Below, piece by piece: positions 31,353-40,429 of a stretch of 64,000 bases of DNA (position 1 is the first letter of the stretch; every line of letters starts with the position of its first letter). Where the stretch lies: the NCBI RefSeq assembly GCF_026626745.1, contig NZ_JAPNJW010000002.1:2256151-2320150 (forward strand), written 5' to 3'. A program made the position numbers and the translations under genes. The notes under the pieces were generated by a model, which had not been told where the DNA came from, ran no database searches, and saw only the letters and a program-made list of their open reading frames with translations. The DNA comes from Nannocystis sp. RBIL2. Lineage in GTDB: Bacteria; Myxococcota_A; Polyangia; Nannocystales; Nannocystaceae.

Positions 31353-32489
31353 GTGCTCACCGAGTTCCAGGTCAAGAACTTCAAGTCGATCCGCGACCTC
31401 CGCATCGAGCCGGGCCGCGTCACGGTGCTCCTCGGCGACAACGGCGTCGGCAAGAGCAACCTGCTCGAGGCCGTCGGCTTCGCCGGGGCCGCGCTCGCCG
31501 ACAAGCTCGACCACGAGTTCCTCGCCAGCCGCGGCCTCCGCACCGCCGAGCCTCGCTTCACGCGCTCGGCGTTCGCCGTCGACGACGACACTCGCATCGA
31601 CTTCCGCCTCACCCAGGCCCAGGAGCGCGTCGGCTTCCACGTCGAGACCTCGGCCTCGCGCCGCGGCTTCTGGAAGAAGGTCCTGACCGAGCGAGGCATC
31701 CGCTCGCCCAAGGAGACCCTGCTCCTCGACAGCTTCCGCGCCGCGTTCAAGGCGGTCATCCAGGGCGACGACGAGCGGGTCAGCGACGACGAGCTGGCGG
31801 AGTTCGTCGACGGGCGCCTGGCGCAGATGTTCCTGCTCGACAACTTCGATCCGCTGAAGTCGTTCCTGATCTACGCGCCCGAGCGCCGCGCGCTGCGGAG
31901 CTGCGAGCAGGACGGCCAGATCCTCCCGCTCGGCGTCCGCGGCGAGGGCCTCGGCGCGCTGCTCAAGACGCTCGTCGCGGACCCCGAGCGGCTGGCCGAG
32001 CTGCGCGACTCGCTGCGCCTGGTCGAATGGTTCGAGGACCTCGGCGGCGAGCTCGCGCCGCACACCCTGCGGATCCGCGACCGTCACCTCGCGGAGGGCT
32101 TCGAGCTGCGCGGCGCCAGCGACGGCTTCCTCCTGCTGCTGTTCCACTTCGCCGTCGTCATCAGCCCCGACACGCCGAAGCTGTTCGCCATCGACGACCT
32201 CGACGCCGGGCTCGACCCCGAGCTCGCCGCCGAGGCGCTGCGCCGGTTGGTCGCGCTGGCGGCCCGACACGGCAAGCAGATCCTCGTCGCCGCGCGCGAC
32301 CCCGCGATCCTCGCCGGCCTCGACCTCCACGATCCCGACCAGCGGCTCTACACCGTGCACCGCGACGACCGCGGCCACACCCAGGCGGAGCGCGTCCTCG
32401 CCCCGCTGGCCGCCGGCGAGGAGCGCCAGAGCGAGCTCTCGGAGGTGTTCAACCGCGTGCTCCTCGAAGGGCCGACGCCCAACTCCTGA
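31353..32489 (+). CDS. AAA-family ATPase (RecF/OLD/SMC-like)
   Basis: The 378-residue protein starts with GTG 31353 and opens TEFQVKNFKSIRDLRIEPG followed by Walker A GDNGVGKSN, the hallmark of RecF/OLD-type ATPases. A Walker B-like KLFAIDDLDAGLDPELA and a final IL..ARDPAIL sensor lie near the C-terminus, with a helical insertion between. Relatives act in DNA repair, phage defence (OLD/Gabija/retron) or as orphan AAA_21 proteins. No nuclease, TOPRIM or other defence partner is adjacent, so a defence role is not supported here. Confidence 0.82.
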   Translation: MLTEFQVKNFKSIRDLRIEPGRVTVLLGDNGVGKSNLLEAVGFAGAALADKLDHEFLASRGLRTAEPRFTRSAFAVDDDTRIDFRLTQAQERVGFHVETSASRRGFWKKVLTERGIRSPKETLLLDSFRAAFKAVIQGDDERVSDDELAEFVDGRLAQMFLLDNFDPLKSFLIYAPERRALRSCEQDGQILPLGVRGEGLGALLKTLVADPERLAELRDSLRLVEWFEDLGGELAPHTLRIRDRHLAEGFELRGASDGFLLLLFHFAVVISPDTPKLFAIDDLDAGLDPELAAEALRRLVALAARHGKQILVAARDPAILAGLDLHDPDQRLYTVHRDDRGHTQAERVLAPLAAGEERQSELSEVFNRVLLEGPTPNS

Positions 32490-32633
32490 GCGCCGCCATG
32501 CGAGTCGTCGCCGGGTCTCATGCCGCGTGAACCTGCCGCGGCCGCGCGCGCAGCCGCCACCCCGTCGTGGCGCGCTGCACAGCCGCGGTCCCGACAGGCC
32601 GCCGGCCATGCGGCTCGGACCATAATCGCCGGG

Positions 32634-34577
32634 ATGCGTCGCTGCATCGTTCAGGTGCCTTTCATCGTCGCGCTCGGGCTCGGTTGTGCGCACGGTCCCC
32701 GCCCCGCGTTCGCCCCCGCGGCCGCGCTCGTCCCCGTCGAGACGCCGCGCAACGGCGCTGTCACTCTGGCGGTGCGCGAGGTCCCGCAGGCGGTCTTCAG
32801 CGACGCCAAGCGGGCCCAGAAGGTCGCGGCGGTGCTGCCGAAGCTGCACGACGTCGCCGCCAAGATCGTCGCCGACGATCGCCTGATCGGCCTCGCAGTC
32901 GGCGTCGTCGTCGACGGCCAGCTGGTGTTCGGCGAGGGCTTCGGCGTGCGTCACGTCGACGAGGGCGGCGCGGTCGACGTCCACACCGCCTTCCGGATCG
33001 GCTCGATCACCAAGGTGTTCTCCGGCATGACCGCGCTGCGGCTGGCCGACGAGGGCCTGCTCGACCTCGACGCGCCCGCGGCCCAGGTCCTGCCCGAGCT
33101 CGACAAGCTCGTCTATCCCAACGCCGACTCGCGGCCGCTGACCGTGCGCGACATCCTCACCCACACCGCCGGTCTGCCGCGCGACCCCGACCTGCCGCTC
33201 AGCGTCGGCGGCGCCCCGCATACCCGCGAGGAGGTGATGCAGGCGATCGACGGCATGTCGCTGCTGCGCCCGCCGGGCATCGGCTCCGAGTACTCGAACC
33301 TCGGCTTCGTGCTGCTCGGCCACGTCATCGCCGCTGCCGGCGGCAAGCCGTTCGGCGACACCATCCGCGACTCGATCCTCCAGCCGCTGGGCATGAGCGA
33401 GACAGTGTGGGAAGCGACCGAGTTGCCCGCGGAGCGGCGCACCCGGGGGCACGTCGCGGTCGACGGCAAGGTCGTCGCCACCACCTCGGGCCGTCACAGT
33501 GCGCTCAGCGCCGCGGGCGGCCTGTGGTCGAACGTCGCCGACCTCGCGCGCTTCGTCGCCTTCCAGCTCGACGCCTGGCCGCCGCGCGGCGACGCCGACG
33601 GCGGCCCGATCGCCCGCTCGACCCTGCGCGAGGCCCAGCGGCTCCGCGCCCTCCGCAGCTTCCGCGCGCGCACCACCGCCGACGAGGCGGCCACCGGCGG
33701 CGTCGAGGGCGGCGCGTCGGGCGTGGGCTTCCCGTGGAGCGTCGGCCACAACTGCGAGGCCTCCTACGTCGTCGGCCACAACGGCGCGCTCGAGGGTTAC
33801 TTCGCGACCATCCGCATGTTCCCGTACGCCGGCGTCGGCATCATCGTGCTCGGCAACGCCGGCTGGACCGACACCGACGGGATCGCGGTGCAGCTGCAGC
33901 GCGTGCTCGCCGACGGCGGCCTGCTCGGGGCCCGCGCCGCCCAGCCGCTGCCCGAGCTGACCGAGGCGGCGCAGCGGATCGTCGGCCTGATGCCCGCGTG
34001 GGACGGGGCGAAGTTCGCCGAGTGGGGCACGCACGACTGGGCCGCCTCGGGCAACGCCAAGCTGCTGACCGCCGAGATGCAGTGGCTGCACGCGGGCCTC
34101 GGCGCCTGCACTCTCGGGGCGATCAAGCGCGCCACCAGCCCGTGGTCCGGCGTGTACCGGGCCAAGTGCGAGCACGGCGACGCGGAATTGACGGTCAACC
34201 TCACCAGCGCGCAGACGCCGAAGATCGCCGGCTTCACTCTCGGCTGGCTCGCCGGCAAGCCGGCCCCCGAGCTACAGACTTTGGCCGAGGCCGCCGCGCC
34301 GCTGCTCGGGCAATTCGACGAGGCCAAGTTCCTCGCCCACTTCTCGCCCGGCTTCCGCCGCTCCGCCCTCACGCGCACGATCGCCGACGTGCAGTTCGAG
34401 CACGGCGCGTGTCAGCTCGGCGATCCGCTCGAGGTCCGCGGCCCGCGCGAGGCCACCTACGCGCTCAAGTGCGACAGGGGCACCGCGAAGCTGGCGATCG
34501 CCGTCGACCGCGGACAGCCGACGCGGATCGTCTCGTTCCAGGTCGCCTCGACCGGCCCGCTGCCGACCTGCCGCTGA
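32634..34577 (+). CDS. Serine beta-lactamase-fold hydrolase, lipoprotein
   Basis: The 647-residue product has a lipoprotein signal, FIVALGLGC, from ATG 32634. A class C beta-lactamase/DD-peptidase-like domain runs to about residue 430. The catalytic residues are visible: S-x-x-K in GSITKVF (Ser 124, Lys 127), Y-x-N in YSNLGF (Tyr 220) and the third box HNG in VVGHNGALEGY. Two repeats of a DUF3887-like module with C-x-L-G and KCDRGTAKL motifs form the C-terminus and probably bind ligand. Likely substrates are peptidoglycan stem peptides, esters or D-amino-acid peptides. It is a surface enzyme with no close operon partner. Confidence 0.87.
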   Translation: MRRCIVQVPFIVALGLGCAHGPRPAFAPAAALVPVETPRNGAVTLAVREVPQAVFSDAKRAQKVAAVLPKLHDVAAKIVADDRLIGLAVGVVVDGQLVFGEGFGVRHVDEGGAVDVHTAFRIGSITKVFSGMTALRLADEGLLDLDAPAAQVLPELDKLVYPNADSRPLTVRDILTHTAGLPRDPDLPLSVGGAPHTREEVMQAIDGMSLLRPPGIGSEYSNLGFVLLGHVIAAAGGKPFGDTIRDSILQPLGMSETVWEATELPAERRTRGHVAVDGKVVATTSGRHSALSAAGGLWSNVADLARFVAFQLDAWPPRGDADGGPIARSTLREAQRLRALRSFRARTTADEAATGGVEGGASGVGFPWSVGHNCEASYVVGHNGALEGYFATIRMFPYAGVGIIVLGNAGWTDTDGIAVQLQRVLADGGLLGARAAQPLPELTEAAQRIVGLMPAWDGAKFAEWGTHDWAASGNAKLLTAEMQWLHAGLGACTLGAIKRATSPWSGVYRAKCEHGDAELTVNLTSAQTPKIAGFTLGWLAGKPAPELQTLAEAAAPLLGQFDEAKFLAHFSPGFRRSALTRTIADVQFEHGACQLGDPLEVRGPREATYALKCDRGTAKLAIAVDRGQPTRIVSFQVASTGPLPTCR

Positions 34578-34606
34578 GGCGGTCGCGCGGAGCGGCGCGA
34601 ATACCT

Positions 34607-34620
34607 GCCCTTTCGGACAT
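34607..34620. repeat. TGCCC-TTTC-GGACA unit after the beta-lactamase-fold gene
   Basis: One arm mismatch. It lies 30 bp after the stop of the hydrolase gene, followed directly by a TGT half unit. Confidence 0.65.
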
Positions 34621-34658
34621 GTGGACGTAGATCGATGCGCCGGGCGGCGCTCGCACAT

Positions 34659-34672
34659 GTCTCTTCAGACAT
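34659..34672. repeat. TGTCT-CTTC-AGACA unit with compensated arms
   Basis: Both arms differ from consensus at the same pair (C-G replaced by T-A), so the stem is kept. With flanking A and T it forms 6-bp arms (34658-34673). It lies between the stops of two convergent genes. Confidence 0.8.
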
Positions 34673-34769
34673 ATGGTAAATGACCCGCCGCCGCGTCGCT
34701 CGCACCTCGCGACGAGCGCCGGTGCGAGCACGAGGTGCTCGCTCCCGGCGCTCTGAGCATTCGCGGCGC

Positions 34770-35696
34770 TCAGTTGCAGGTCGGCGCGACCTGGCCGTCG
34801 GAGCCGGTGTTGATATAGGCGTCGGACACGTAGCCGGTGCCGATGAAGTCCCACAGCGACGTCGTGCCGAAGGTGCCGGTCACCGAGGAGCCGTTCTTCT
34901 GGCAGGTGATCGTCACCTTGGCGCCGTTCGCCACCGAGCCGACCGCGGTCGCGCCGGTGCTCGGGGACGAGCGCACGGTCAGCGGCAGGCCGCTGGTGCT
35001 GACGGTGCCGGTCACGCCGCTGCCGCCGGAGCCGCACTTGTTCTTGCTGGTGTAGTTCTTGGTGCCGAAGAACAGCGCGGTCGAGCCGTTGAACACCGGC
35101 TTCTGCGCGGTGCCGTTCAGGCGCTGCTCGTAGTGCAGGTGCGGGCCGGACGAGCCGCCGGTGCTGCCGACGGTGCCGATCTTCTGGCCCTGGCTGACGC
35201 TCTGGCCGACCGACACCGTCTGCGTGTTGAGGTGCGCGTAGCGGGTGCGGTAGCCGCTGCCGTGATCGATCTCGACCCAGCGGCCGTAGCTCGTCGCGCC
35301 CTCGTTGGCCACGCGGGTGACCTTGCCCGCCGCCGCCGCGACCACCGGGTCGTTGACGTCGTCGGTGCGGTTGAAGTCGACCGAGTTGACCGGGCTGTGA
35401 TTGGTGCGGGTCTGGCCGGCCCACACCTGGCCGCACGGGAACGGCAGCTGGAACGCCGGCGCGGCCGAGATTTCGGTCTCCGCGCGCAGGTCGTCGAACG
35501 CGTCGAGCTCCTCCGCGGACTCCTCACCCGCGGGCGGGCCCTCGTCCCACCACTGCTCGTCGCCGAAGAACGCGGCCGGGTCGGCCTCCGCCTCTTCGGC
35601 GGTCATGTCCTCGATACAGCCGCTGAGGGCCAGGCCGCTGGTGAGCGCCAGCGAGACGAGAAAGCGATGAGCGAGCACGGAGGAAATTCGGGTCAT
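34770..35696 (-). CDS. M23-family metallopeptidase (LytM) lipoprotein with SH3-like tail
   Basis: The 308-residue protein has a signal ending SGLALSGC. An acidic spacer is followed by the LytM domain (about 85-195): NHSPVNSVDFNR supplies the H-x-x-x-D ligands and GPHLHYEQR the H-x-H ligands of zinc. The C-terminal 90 residues, after a second Cys, look like a bacterial SH3 domain (LPLTVRSSPSTGATAVGSVANGAKV, core VRSSPSTGA). M23 enzymes cut peptidoglycan cross-links; a surface-held copy in a predator may act on prey walls or on its own wall. GAAGGA lies upstream of the start. Confidence 0.92.
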   Translation of the reverse strand: MTRISSVLAHRFLVSLALTSGLALSGCIEDMTAEEAEADPAAFFGDEQWWDEGPPAGEESAEELDAFDDLRAETEISAAPAFQLPFPCGQVWAGQTRTNHSPVNSVDFNRTDDVNDPVVAAAAGKVTRVANEGATSYGRWVEIDHGSGYRTRYAHLNTQTVSVGQSVSQGQKIGTVGSTGGSSGPHLHYEQRLNGTAQKPVFNGSTALFFGTKNYTSKNKCGSGGSGVTGTVSTSGLPLTVRSSPSTGATAVGSVANGAKVTITCQKNGSSVTGTFGTTSLWDFIGTGYVSDAYINTGSDGQVAPTCN

Positions 35697-35919
35697 GGTC
35701 GGTGTCCTTCGCGGGCGAGACAGGTGCAGTCGTGGAGTCGGTCTCCACACGCGGAGCCGCGGGTTCAGCGGCTCCGAACGTCGTCCTGTCGAGTAACCGC
35801 GGCCCCGGTTTTCGATCACGGATATTTGCGCGCCACGGACCCTGCGCGCCCGCTCCGCGCGCACCTCCGCGTGTGTGTACCCGCGAACCCGGCCTGCGAC
35901 ACCGCGCAGCTCGGCCGGC

Positions 35920-37251
35920 TCAGCGCGTGGACGCCGTGCGCCGTCGGCCGCGGCGGATCCCGCACAACCCGAGGCCGACGAGGCCGAGCGTGCCGATGCC
36001 GTCCGGCCACGTGTTGGCGCGATCGGCCGCGCAATCGAACGGACCACCGTCGCCGCCCGAATCATCGGAGCCGCACGCCCCGGCGACGCACGCATCACTG
36101 ACGCACTCGTCGTCGATCGAGCACGCAGCGCCCGCCTCGGCCTGTCCCAAAGGATAGATCTCGACGCTCGCCAGCGGGCTCGTGATCGAACCACTCGTGC
36201 CGCCGGCGATGACGACCCCGTAGCCCGGCACGTAGGTAGCAGTGTGCAGCCACCGCGGCGTCGACATCGGCGGCAGCAGGGTCCACGTGTCGCTCGCCGG
36301 GTCGTAGGCCTCGACGCTGCCCAGCACGCCGCCGGCCCCGCGACCGCCGGCCACCAGCACCTTGCCCGAGGGCAGGCGCGTGGCAGTGTGGTCGAAGCGG
36401 GCCTCGTGCAGCGCCGCCGCCGGCGCCCAGCTGTCGCTGACCGGGTCGTAGCGCTCGGCCGAGGCGGTGACGAAAAACGGATCCTGCTCCAGCGCGACGT
36501 CGATGCTGTGACCGCCGCTGACCAGCACCTCGCCGGAGGCCAGCAGCGTCGCCGCATGGCGCTCGCGCGGGGTCGCCATCGCGGCCGCCGCGGTCCACGT
36601 GTCGGTCGCCGGGTCGTAGCGCTCGGCGCTCGCCAGCGGCTCCTGGATCTCCGAGTCCCACGCAACCAGGTAGCCCCAGCGCCAGCCGCCGGCCGCCAGC
36701 ACCCTGCCGTCGGCCAGCGCGGTCGCGGTCGGGCTGCTGCGCGCCTCGCCGAGCGGGCGCGCATCGGCGAGCGTGCCGGTACCGGGGTCGAAGCGCAGCG
36801 AGGTCTTGGGCGATTGCAAGCCGCCGACGATCAACACGTCGCCGTCGGGCAGCAGGCCGAGCGTCGCCTGCTCGCGGTGCGTCCCGGCCAGCGCCGGCAC
36901 GTCGAGCCAGACGTCGGCCGACGGGTCGTAGACGACGCCGACGCTGGCGTCTAGCGCGAGCCAGCGACCGTCGCTCAGCCGCACCGCGTCGGCGTCCCAC
37001 AGCTCCACCGGTGCGGCGGTCAGCGACGTCCAGGCGTCGGCCGCAGCGTCGAAGCGCGCCGCCGAGCGGGCCGTGCCCGTCGCCACGAAGCCGCCGGTGA
37101 CGACGACGCCGAGGCCGGGGAAGTACTCGGCGACGTGCTGCGCGCGGGCCGGGTCCATGGGCGCCTGCAACACGGGCGCGGCCGAGGCGACGGCGGACAG
37201 CGTGCCGACGAGCAAGGACGAGAGTGCGGCGACGAGGCGGAGGTGTTCCAT
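35920..37251 (-). CDS. Kelch-repeat protein with C-terminal sorting-like tail
   Basis: The 443-residue protein has a signal peptide (LVAALSSLLVGTLSAVASA). At least six Kelch-type repeats follow, recognisable as ...ERYDPATDTWTAAAAM...RHAATLLASGEVLVSGG, and these would fold into a beta-propeller. A Cys-rich stretch, CSIDDECVSDACVAGACG, precedes the C-terminal tail: a hydrophobic segment, GTLGLVGLGLCGI, and then RRGRRR. This is the layout of myxobacterial cell-surface sorting signals (MYXO-CTERM-like), although the Gly-Cys motif is not canonical. It is probably anchored to the outer surface. It is 223 bp downstream of the peptidase gene's start, on the same strand. Confidence 0.85.
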   Translation of the reverse strand: MEHLRLVAALSSLLVGTLSAVASAAPVLQAPMDPARAQHVAEYFPGLGVVVTGGFVATGTARSAARFDAAADAWTSLTAAPVELWDADAVRLSDGRWLALDASVGVVYDPSADVWLDVPALAGTHREQATLGLLPDGDVLIVGGLQSPKTSLRFDPGTGTLADARPLGEARSSPTATALADGRVLAAGGWRWGYLVAWDSEIQEPLASAERYDPATDTWTAAAAMATPRERHAATLLASGEVLVSGGHSIDVALEQDPFFVTASAERYDPVSDSWAPAAALHEARFDHTATRLPSGKVLVAGGRGAGGVLGSVEAYDPASDTWTLLPPMSTPRWLHTATYVPGYGVVIAGGTSGSITSPLASVEIYPLGQAEAGAACSIDDECVSDACVAGACGSDDSGGDGGPFDCAADRANTWPDGIGTLGLVGLGLCGIRRGRRRTASTR

Positions 37252-37441
37252 TGTCGCAGGTGTAATTGGAACGCCCACCGCGTAAATCAACGTCGCCGCC
37301 CGCCCCCTTCGACCCGAAGCACTTGCACGCGGGTGCGTGCGCCGCAGCACGCGAAATTCGCCCACACGCGTCGATGCGCAGCTCACGCGAACGCTCGCGC
37401 GCAAGCGGGTGTCGGCGAAGGCTCGGCGCTCCGAAGCGACA

Positions 37442-37455
37442 TGTCCGAAAGGACA
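37442..37455. repeat. Perfect TGTCC-GAAA-GGACA unit with GNRA loop
   Basis: The arms extend to 7 bp (37440-37457). The loop GAAA is a stable GNRA tetraloop in RNA. It lies in the 240-bp gap between the Kelch gene and the barrel gene, about 35 bp past the barrel gene's stop. Confidence 0.85.
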
Positions 37456-37491
37456 TGCCACCGCATCACAGTATGCAGCGAATCGACGGGC

Positions 37492-39858
37492 TCAGAAGCG
37501 GCCCTCGAGCGACACCAGGAAGCGGTTCTCGGGCGACGGGATGCGCTCCAGAGTGCTCGGGCGCTTGTCGAGCCAGAAGTACAGGTCGTAGCGGACCTGG
37601 ATCATGAAGGTCTTCTTGATCAGGTACGCGACGTCGACGTAGTTCCACAGCGACTGCTCGAGCAGCGTGTTGCTCGAGGTGTCCATCGACAGCCAGCGGA
37701 CGCGGGCGCGGATCCGCAGCGGATCGATCGGCCGGGTGCTGATCGTGAGCCAGGCCTGCGAGTCGCGGCGGTACTTGGCCCGCTGGTCCGGCGTGACGTT
37801 CTCGTAGACGTCGGGGATGAAGCCCGGGACGTCGGGGTCGACCTTGAGCGGGTCGCCGACGAAGCGCTGCTGATAGCGGGGCACGATCTTGACCCGCTTG
37901 TGCGGCATGAACGCCATCTGCAGGTTGAACTTGAGCTGCTCGCCGACGCAGCGGACCGGCTCGCCGTTGACGTTGGTGTAGACCAGCGCCTCGTCGCTGT
38001 AGACGTCGCCGTCGAGGTCGTCGCCCGCGACCAGGTCGGACACGCCGACGTCGCCGCCGTAGCAGTACTGATGGCCGGTCTTGCGCATGTCCTTGTCGCG
38101 GTACTCGACCCACAGGGCCGGCAGGAACCAGCGGGTCACCAGATAATCGCCGCGCAGGTACGCGTGCATGCCCGGCGCCTTGGTCGAGGGCGACACCCAG
38201 GCGTTGACGTAGGTGCGGATGTTCGAAGCCTTGTTCGGCTTGCCGGTGTAACGGATGCGGGCGCCGGCCTCGTCGCGCGCGCGCTGGCCCTCGTACACGT
38301 CGGGCGACGCCAGCGGGCGCGCGTACGGGTTGGCGAAGTCCCTGTCGTAGTAGCGGACGATGGTCTCGATCTCGTGCTTGCCGAAGGTCGCGGTGTGGCG
38401 GACGATCGCCGCGAAGCCGCCGCCGCCCTTGCTGTCGCCGACACCGACGTCGTTGGCCCGCTTCATCGAGTCGAAGCTGCGCGTCACCTCGATGCCGAGG
38501 TCGCTCCAGCGGTAGCCCCACGCGCCGTTGATGCCGACGGCCCCGAACGGGCCGCCGAACGGGGTGCGGCTCCACTCCTGGAAGTCGTAGTCCTTGCCGC
38601 CGGTCAGCCACTTGATCGCGGTGCCGTAGCCGGTGGCGCCGACCCACGAGCGGCGGTTGAAGAAGTAGCTGACGTTGCCGCCGCTCGTGACCTCGCGGAA
38701 CATCCGCGGCAGCGTCTGGTAGCCGAACTCGGACGTCGGCGCGAACGGGTCGGGCTGGCGCTTGTAGATCGCCGGGGCGTCGCAGCGCGGGTCGTCGCTG
38801 CGCGGGTCGTCGCACTTGTCGGGGTCGTACAGCTTGTACTGATAGATGCTGCGCGCCTGCACTGACGTCCACGCGTAGGCCTGCATCCAGCCGTGACCGA
38901 GCTTGAGCTTCTTGATACCGGCGGCGATGCCCTGCAGCGTCTCCTGCCAGCGGAAGTCGGGGGTGACGTAGGTGTCGCCGAGGTCGCCGTCGCACGGCGA
39001 GTCGGACAGCTCGCCGGCCGACTCCTTGCAGAGCCGGGTCAGGCGGACCGGCCGCGGGTAGATCGTGTTGTCGCGGTAGATGCCGTTCGGCGTGTAGTTG
39101 CGGGTGTTGTCGAACGTGAGGCGCTGGCCGAAGCCGATGCGGTAGGTGCCGAGGAGGACGTTGTAATTGTCGTCCTCCCACTGGACATAGACCTTGGGCA
39201 GGTAGCCGCGCGGGCGCGGCTGCTCGGCCGACAGCGCGTCGCGGTTGGGGTCGTAGCGGACGTCGTCGACGCGGCTGCGGGTGAGCACGCCGGCGACGCC
39301 GAGCCGGAGGTGGCGCAGGGTCTGGACCTGGCCGTCGAGCACCATCGCCGGCAGGCGGCGGTCGGGCGGCGACCAGGCGCTGCGCAGGCGGACCTTGCCG
39401 GACGTCGCGGAGTAGCGGCGGTTCGGCTCGACGATGTAGATGAACGCGGCGATCGCCTCGAGCTGATCGCGGTCGAGCACGCCGGCCAGCACCAGCGCGG
39501 CCGGGTCGTAGATGAAGCCGGCCTCCTGGCGGTAGCGGATGATGCCGTCGACCTGCTTGTAGGTCAGGTTCGGCAGCGTGAACAGCTCCTCGCGCGAGGC
39601 GCTGTTGAGGTTGACGCCGCGGCGCAGCAGCTCGACCAGGGTGTCGAAGGTCTCGCCGGAGATGTCGCCGGCGGTGTTGAGCTCGAGCAGGTCGTCTTCG
39701 TCGTCGACGTCGACGAAGGTCTCGTAAGGGGCCGCGGCCGCGCCGGCGGGCGCGAGCGCGGCGTACAGGCCGAGCGCGAGCGCGGGGGCGATCGCGCCGC
39801 ACCGACGGGCGCGGCGGGGTGCGCAGGGAGCTGGCCGCAAGGACATGTGAGAGGTCAT
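37492..39858 (-). CDS. Exported helix-hairpin-helix protein with predicted outer-membrane beta-barrel
   Basis: The 788-residue protein has a signal peptide (IAPALALGLYAALAPAGAAA). A ComEA-like helix-hairpin-helix follows at about residues 82-112 (NLNSASREELFTLPNL... with IIRYRQEAG). ComEA-type domains bind DNA without sequence preference. The remaining 620 residues alternate aromatic and polar residues in strand-like stretches and end SLEGRF with a terminal Phe, as outer-membrane barrels do. Bacteroidetes have similarly built HhH-barrel proteins of unknown role. It is the last gene of a five-gene run with two nuclease lipoproteins, which suggests it carries DNA or DNA pieces across the outer membrane (inference). 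ATG 39856 or 39844 could be the start. Confidence 0.75.
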   Translation of the reverse strand: MTSHMSLRPAPCAPRRARRCGAIAPALALGLYAALAPAGAAAAPYETFVDVDDEDDLLELNTAGDISGETFDTLVELLRRGVNLNSASREELFTLPNLTYKQVDGIIRYRQEAGFIYDPAALVLAGVLDRDQLEAIAAFIYIVEPNRRYSATSGKVRLRSAWSPPDRRLPAMVLDGQVQTLRHLRLGVAGVLTRSRVDDVRYDPNRDALSAEQPRPRGYLPKVYVQWEDDNYNVLLGTYRIGFGQRLTFDNTRNYTPNGIYRDNTIYPRPVRLTRLCKESAGELSDSPCDGDLGDTYVTPDFRWQETLQGIAAGIKKLKLGHGWMQAYAWTSVQARSIYQYKLYDPDKCDDPRSDDPRCDAPAIYKRQPDPFAPTSEFGYQTLPRMFREVTSGGNVSYFFNRRSWVGATGYGTAIKWLTGGKDYDFQEWSRTPFGGPFGAVGINGAWGYRWSDLGIEVTRSFDSMKRANDVGVGDSKGGGGFAAIVRHTATFGKHEIETIVRYYDRDFANPYARPLASPDVYEGQRARDEAGARIRYTGKPNKASNIRTYVNAWVSPSTKAPGMHAYLRGDYLVTRWFLPALWVEYRDKDMRKTGHQYCYGGDVGVSDLVAGDDLDGDVYSDEALVYTNVNGEPVRCVGEQLKFNLQMAFMPHKRVKIVPRYQQRFVGDPLKVDPDVPGFIPDVYENVTPDQRAKYRRDSQAWLTISTRPIDPLRIRARVRWLSMDTSSNTLLEQSLWNYVDVAYLIKKTFMIQVRYDLYFWLDKRPSTLERIPSPENRFLVSLEGRF

Positions 39859-39895
39859 CTACCGGAAGCTGGAAGTGTCGATCACCGCGGCGCGC

Positions 39896-40429
39896 TCACG
39901 GGCCGCAAACGTCGCCGCACATGCCCCACAGCCCGGCCTTCTGGTCCTGGGCCGCGCGCTGCATGGCCATGAACTCGCCGGCCCGGTCCTCGCCGTTGGG
40001 CGGGATGTCGAGCACGCAGGCGTAGCCGCGGGCGATCAGCAGCGAGTTGATCTCGCCGTCGGGGACGTCGACGTACGCGAGCAGGCGGCCGTAAGCGTCG
40101 GCGCACTCGACGTCGTAGGTCAGCGCGATGTCCTGGCCGAGCACGTACTCGGCGTTGAAGTCGCGGGCCTCGATGCCGAAGCACTCGCGCTTGCCGTTGG
40201 TGATCTCCGGCGTGTCGACCAGCAGGTAGCGGACCTTCTCGCCGCTCTCGAGCACGATCGTGTCGCCGTCGACGACCTTGGCCACCTTGCCCACGGTCGG
40301 GCCGCACTCCGACGTCTCGGGCGCGCCCTCGCCGTCCGCGTCGGACGCCGCGGAGCCGTCGCAAGCACCTGTCCCGAAGGCCAGGAGGTCGAGGGACGCG
40401 AGAAGGAACGCGAGCCGGGTCAGGGGCAT
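39896..40429 (-). CDS. Thermonuclease-family (SNase) lipoprotein
   Basis: A 177-residue staphylococcal-nuclease-like protein with signal FGTGAC (Cys 23). All catalytic positions are present: VVDGDTI (Asp 54), VRYLLVDTPE (Arg 67, Asp 72, Thr 73, Glu 75) and AYGRLLAYV (Arg 115). This family cuts DNA and RNA to 3'-phosphate products in the presence of calcium. It would sit on a membrane surface facing outward or into the periplasm. Its start overlaps the stop of the upstream lamin-tail gene by 10 bp, so the two are translationally coupled. The barrel gene begins 37 bp downstream. A degenerate repeat unit lies at 40370-40383 in the signal-linker region. Confidence 0.9.
   Translation of the reverse strand: MPLTRLAFLLASLDLLAFGTGACDGSAASDADGEGAPETSECGPTVGKVAKVVDGDTIVLESGEKVRYLLVDTPEITNGKRECFGIEARDFNAEYVLGQDIALTYDVECADAYGRLLAYVDVPDGEINSLLIARGYACVLDIPPNGEDRAGEFMAMQRAAQDQKAGLWGMCGDVCGP

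Noticed and set aside
31353..32489. AAA/OLD-like ATPase as part of an anti-phage system
   Set aside because: No nuclease, TOPRIM, helicase or other defence partner adjoins it; neighbours are gcvP and a beta-lactamase-fold hydrolase.
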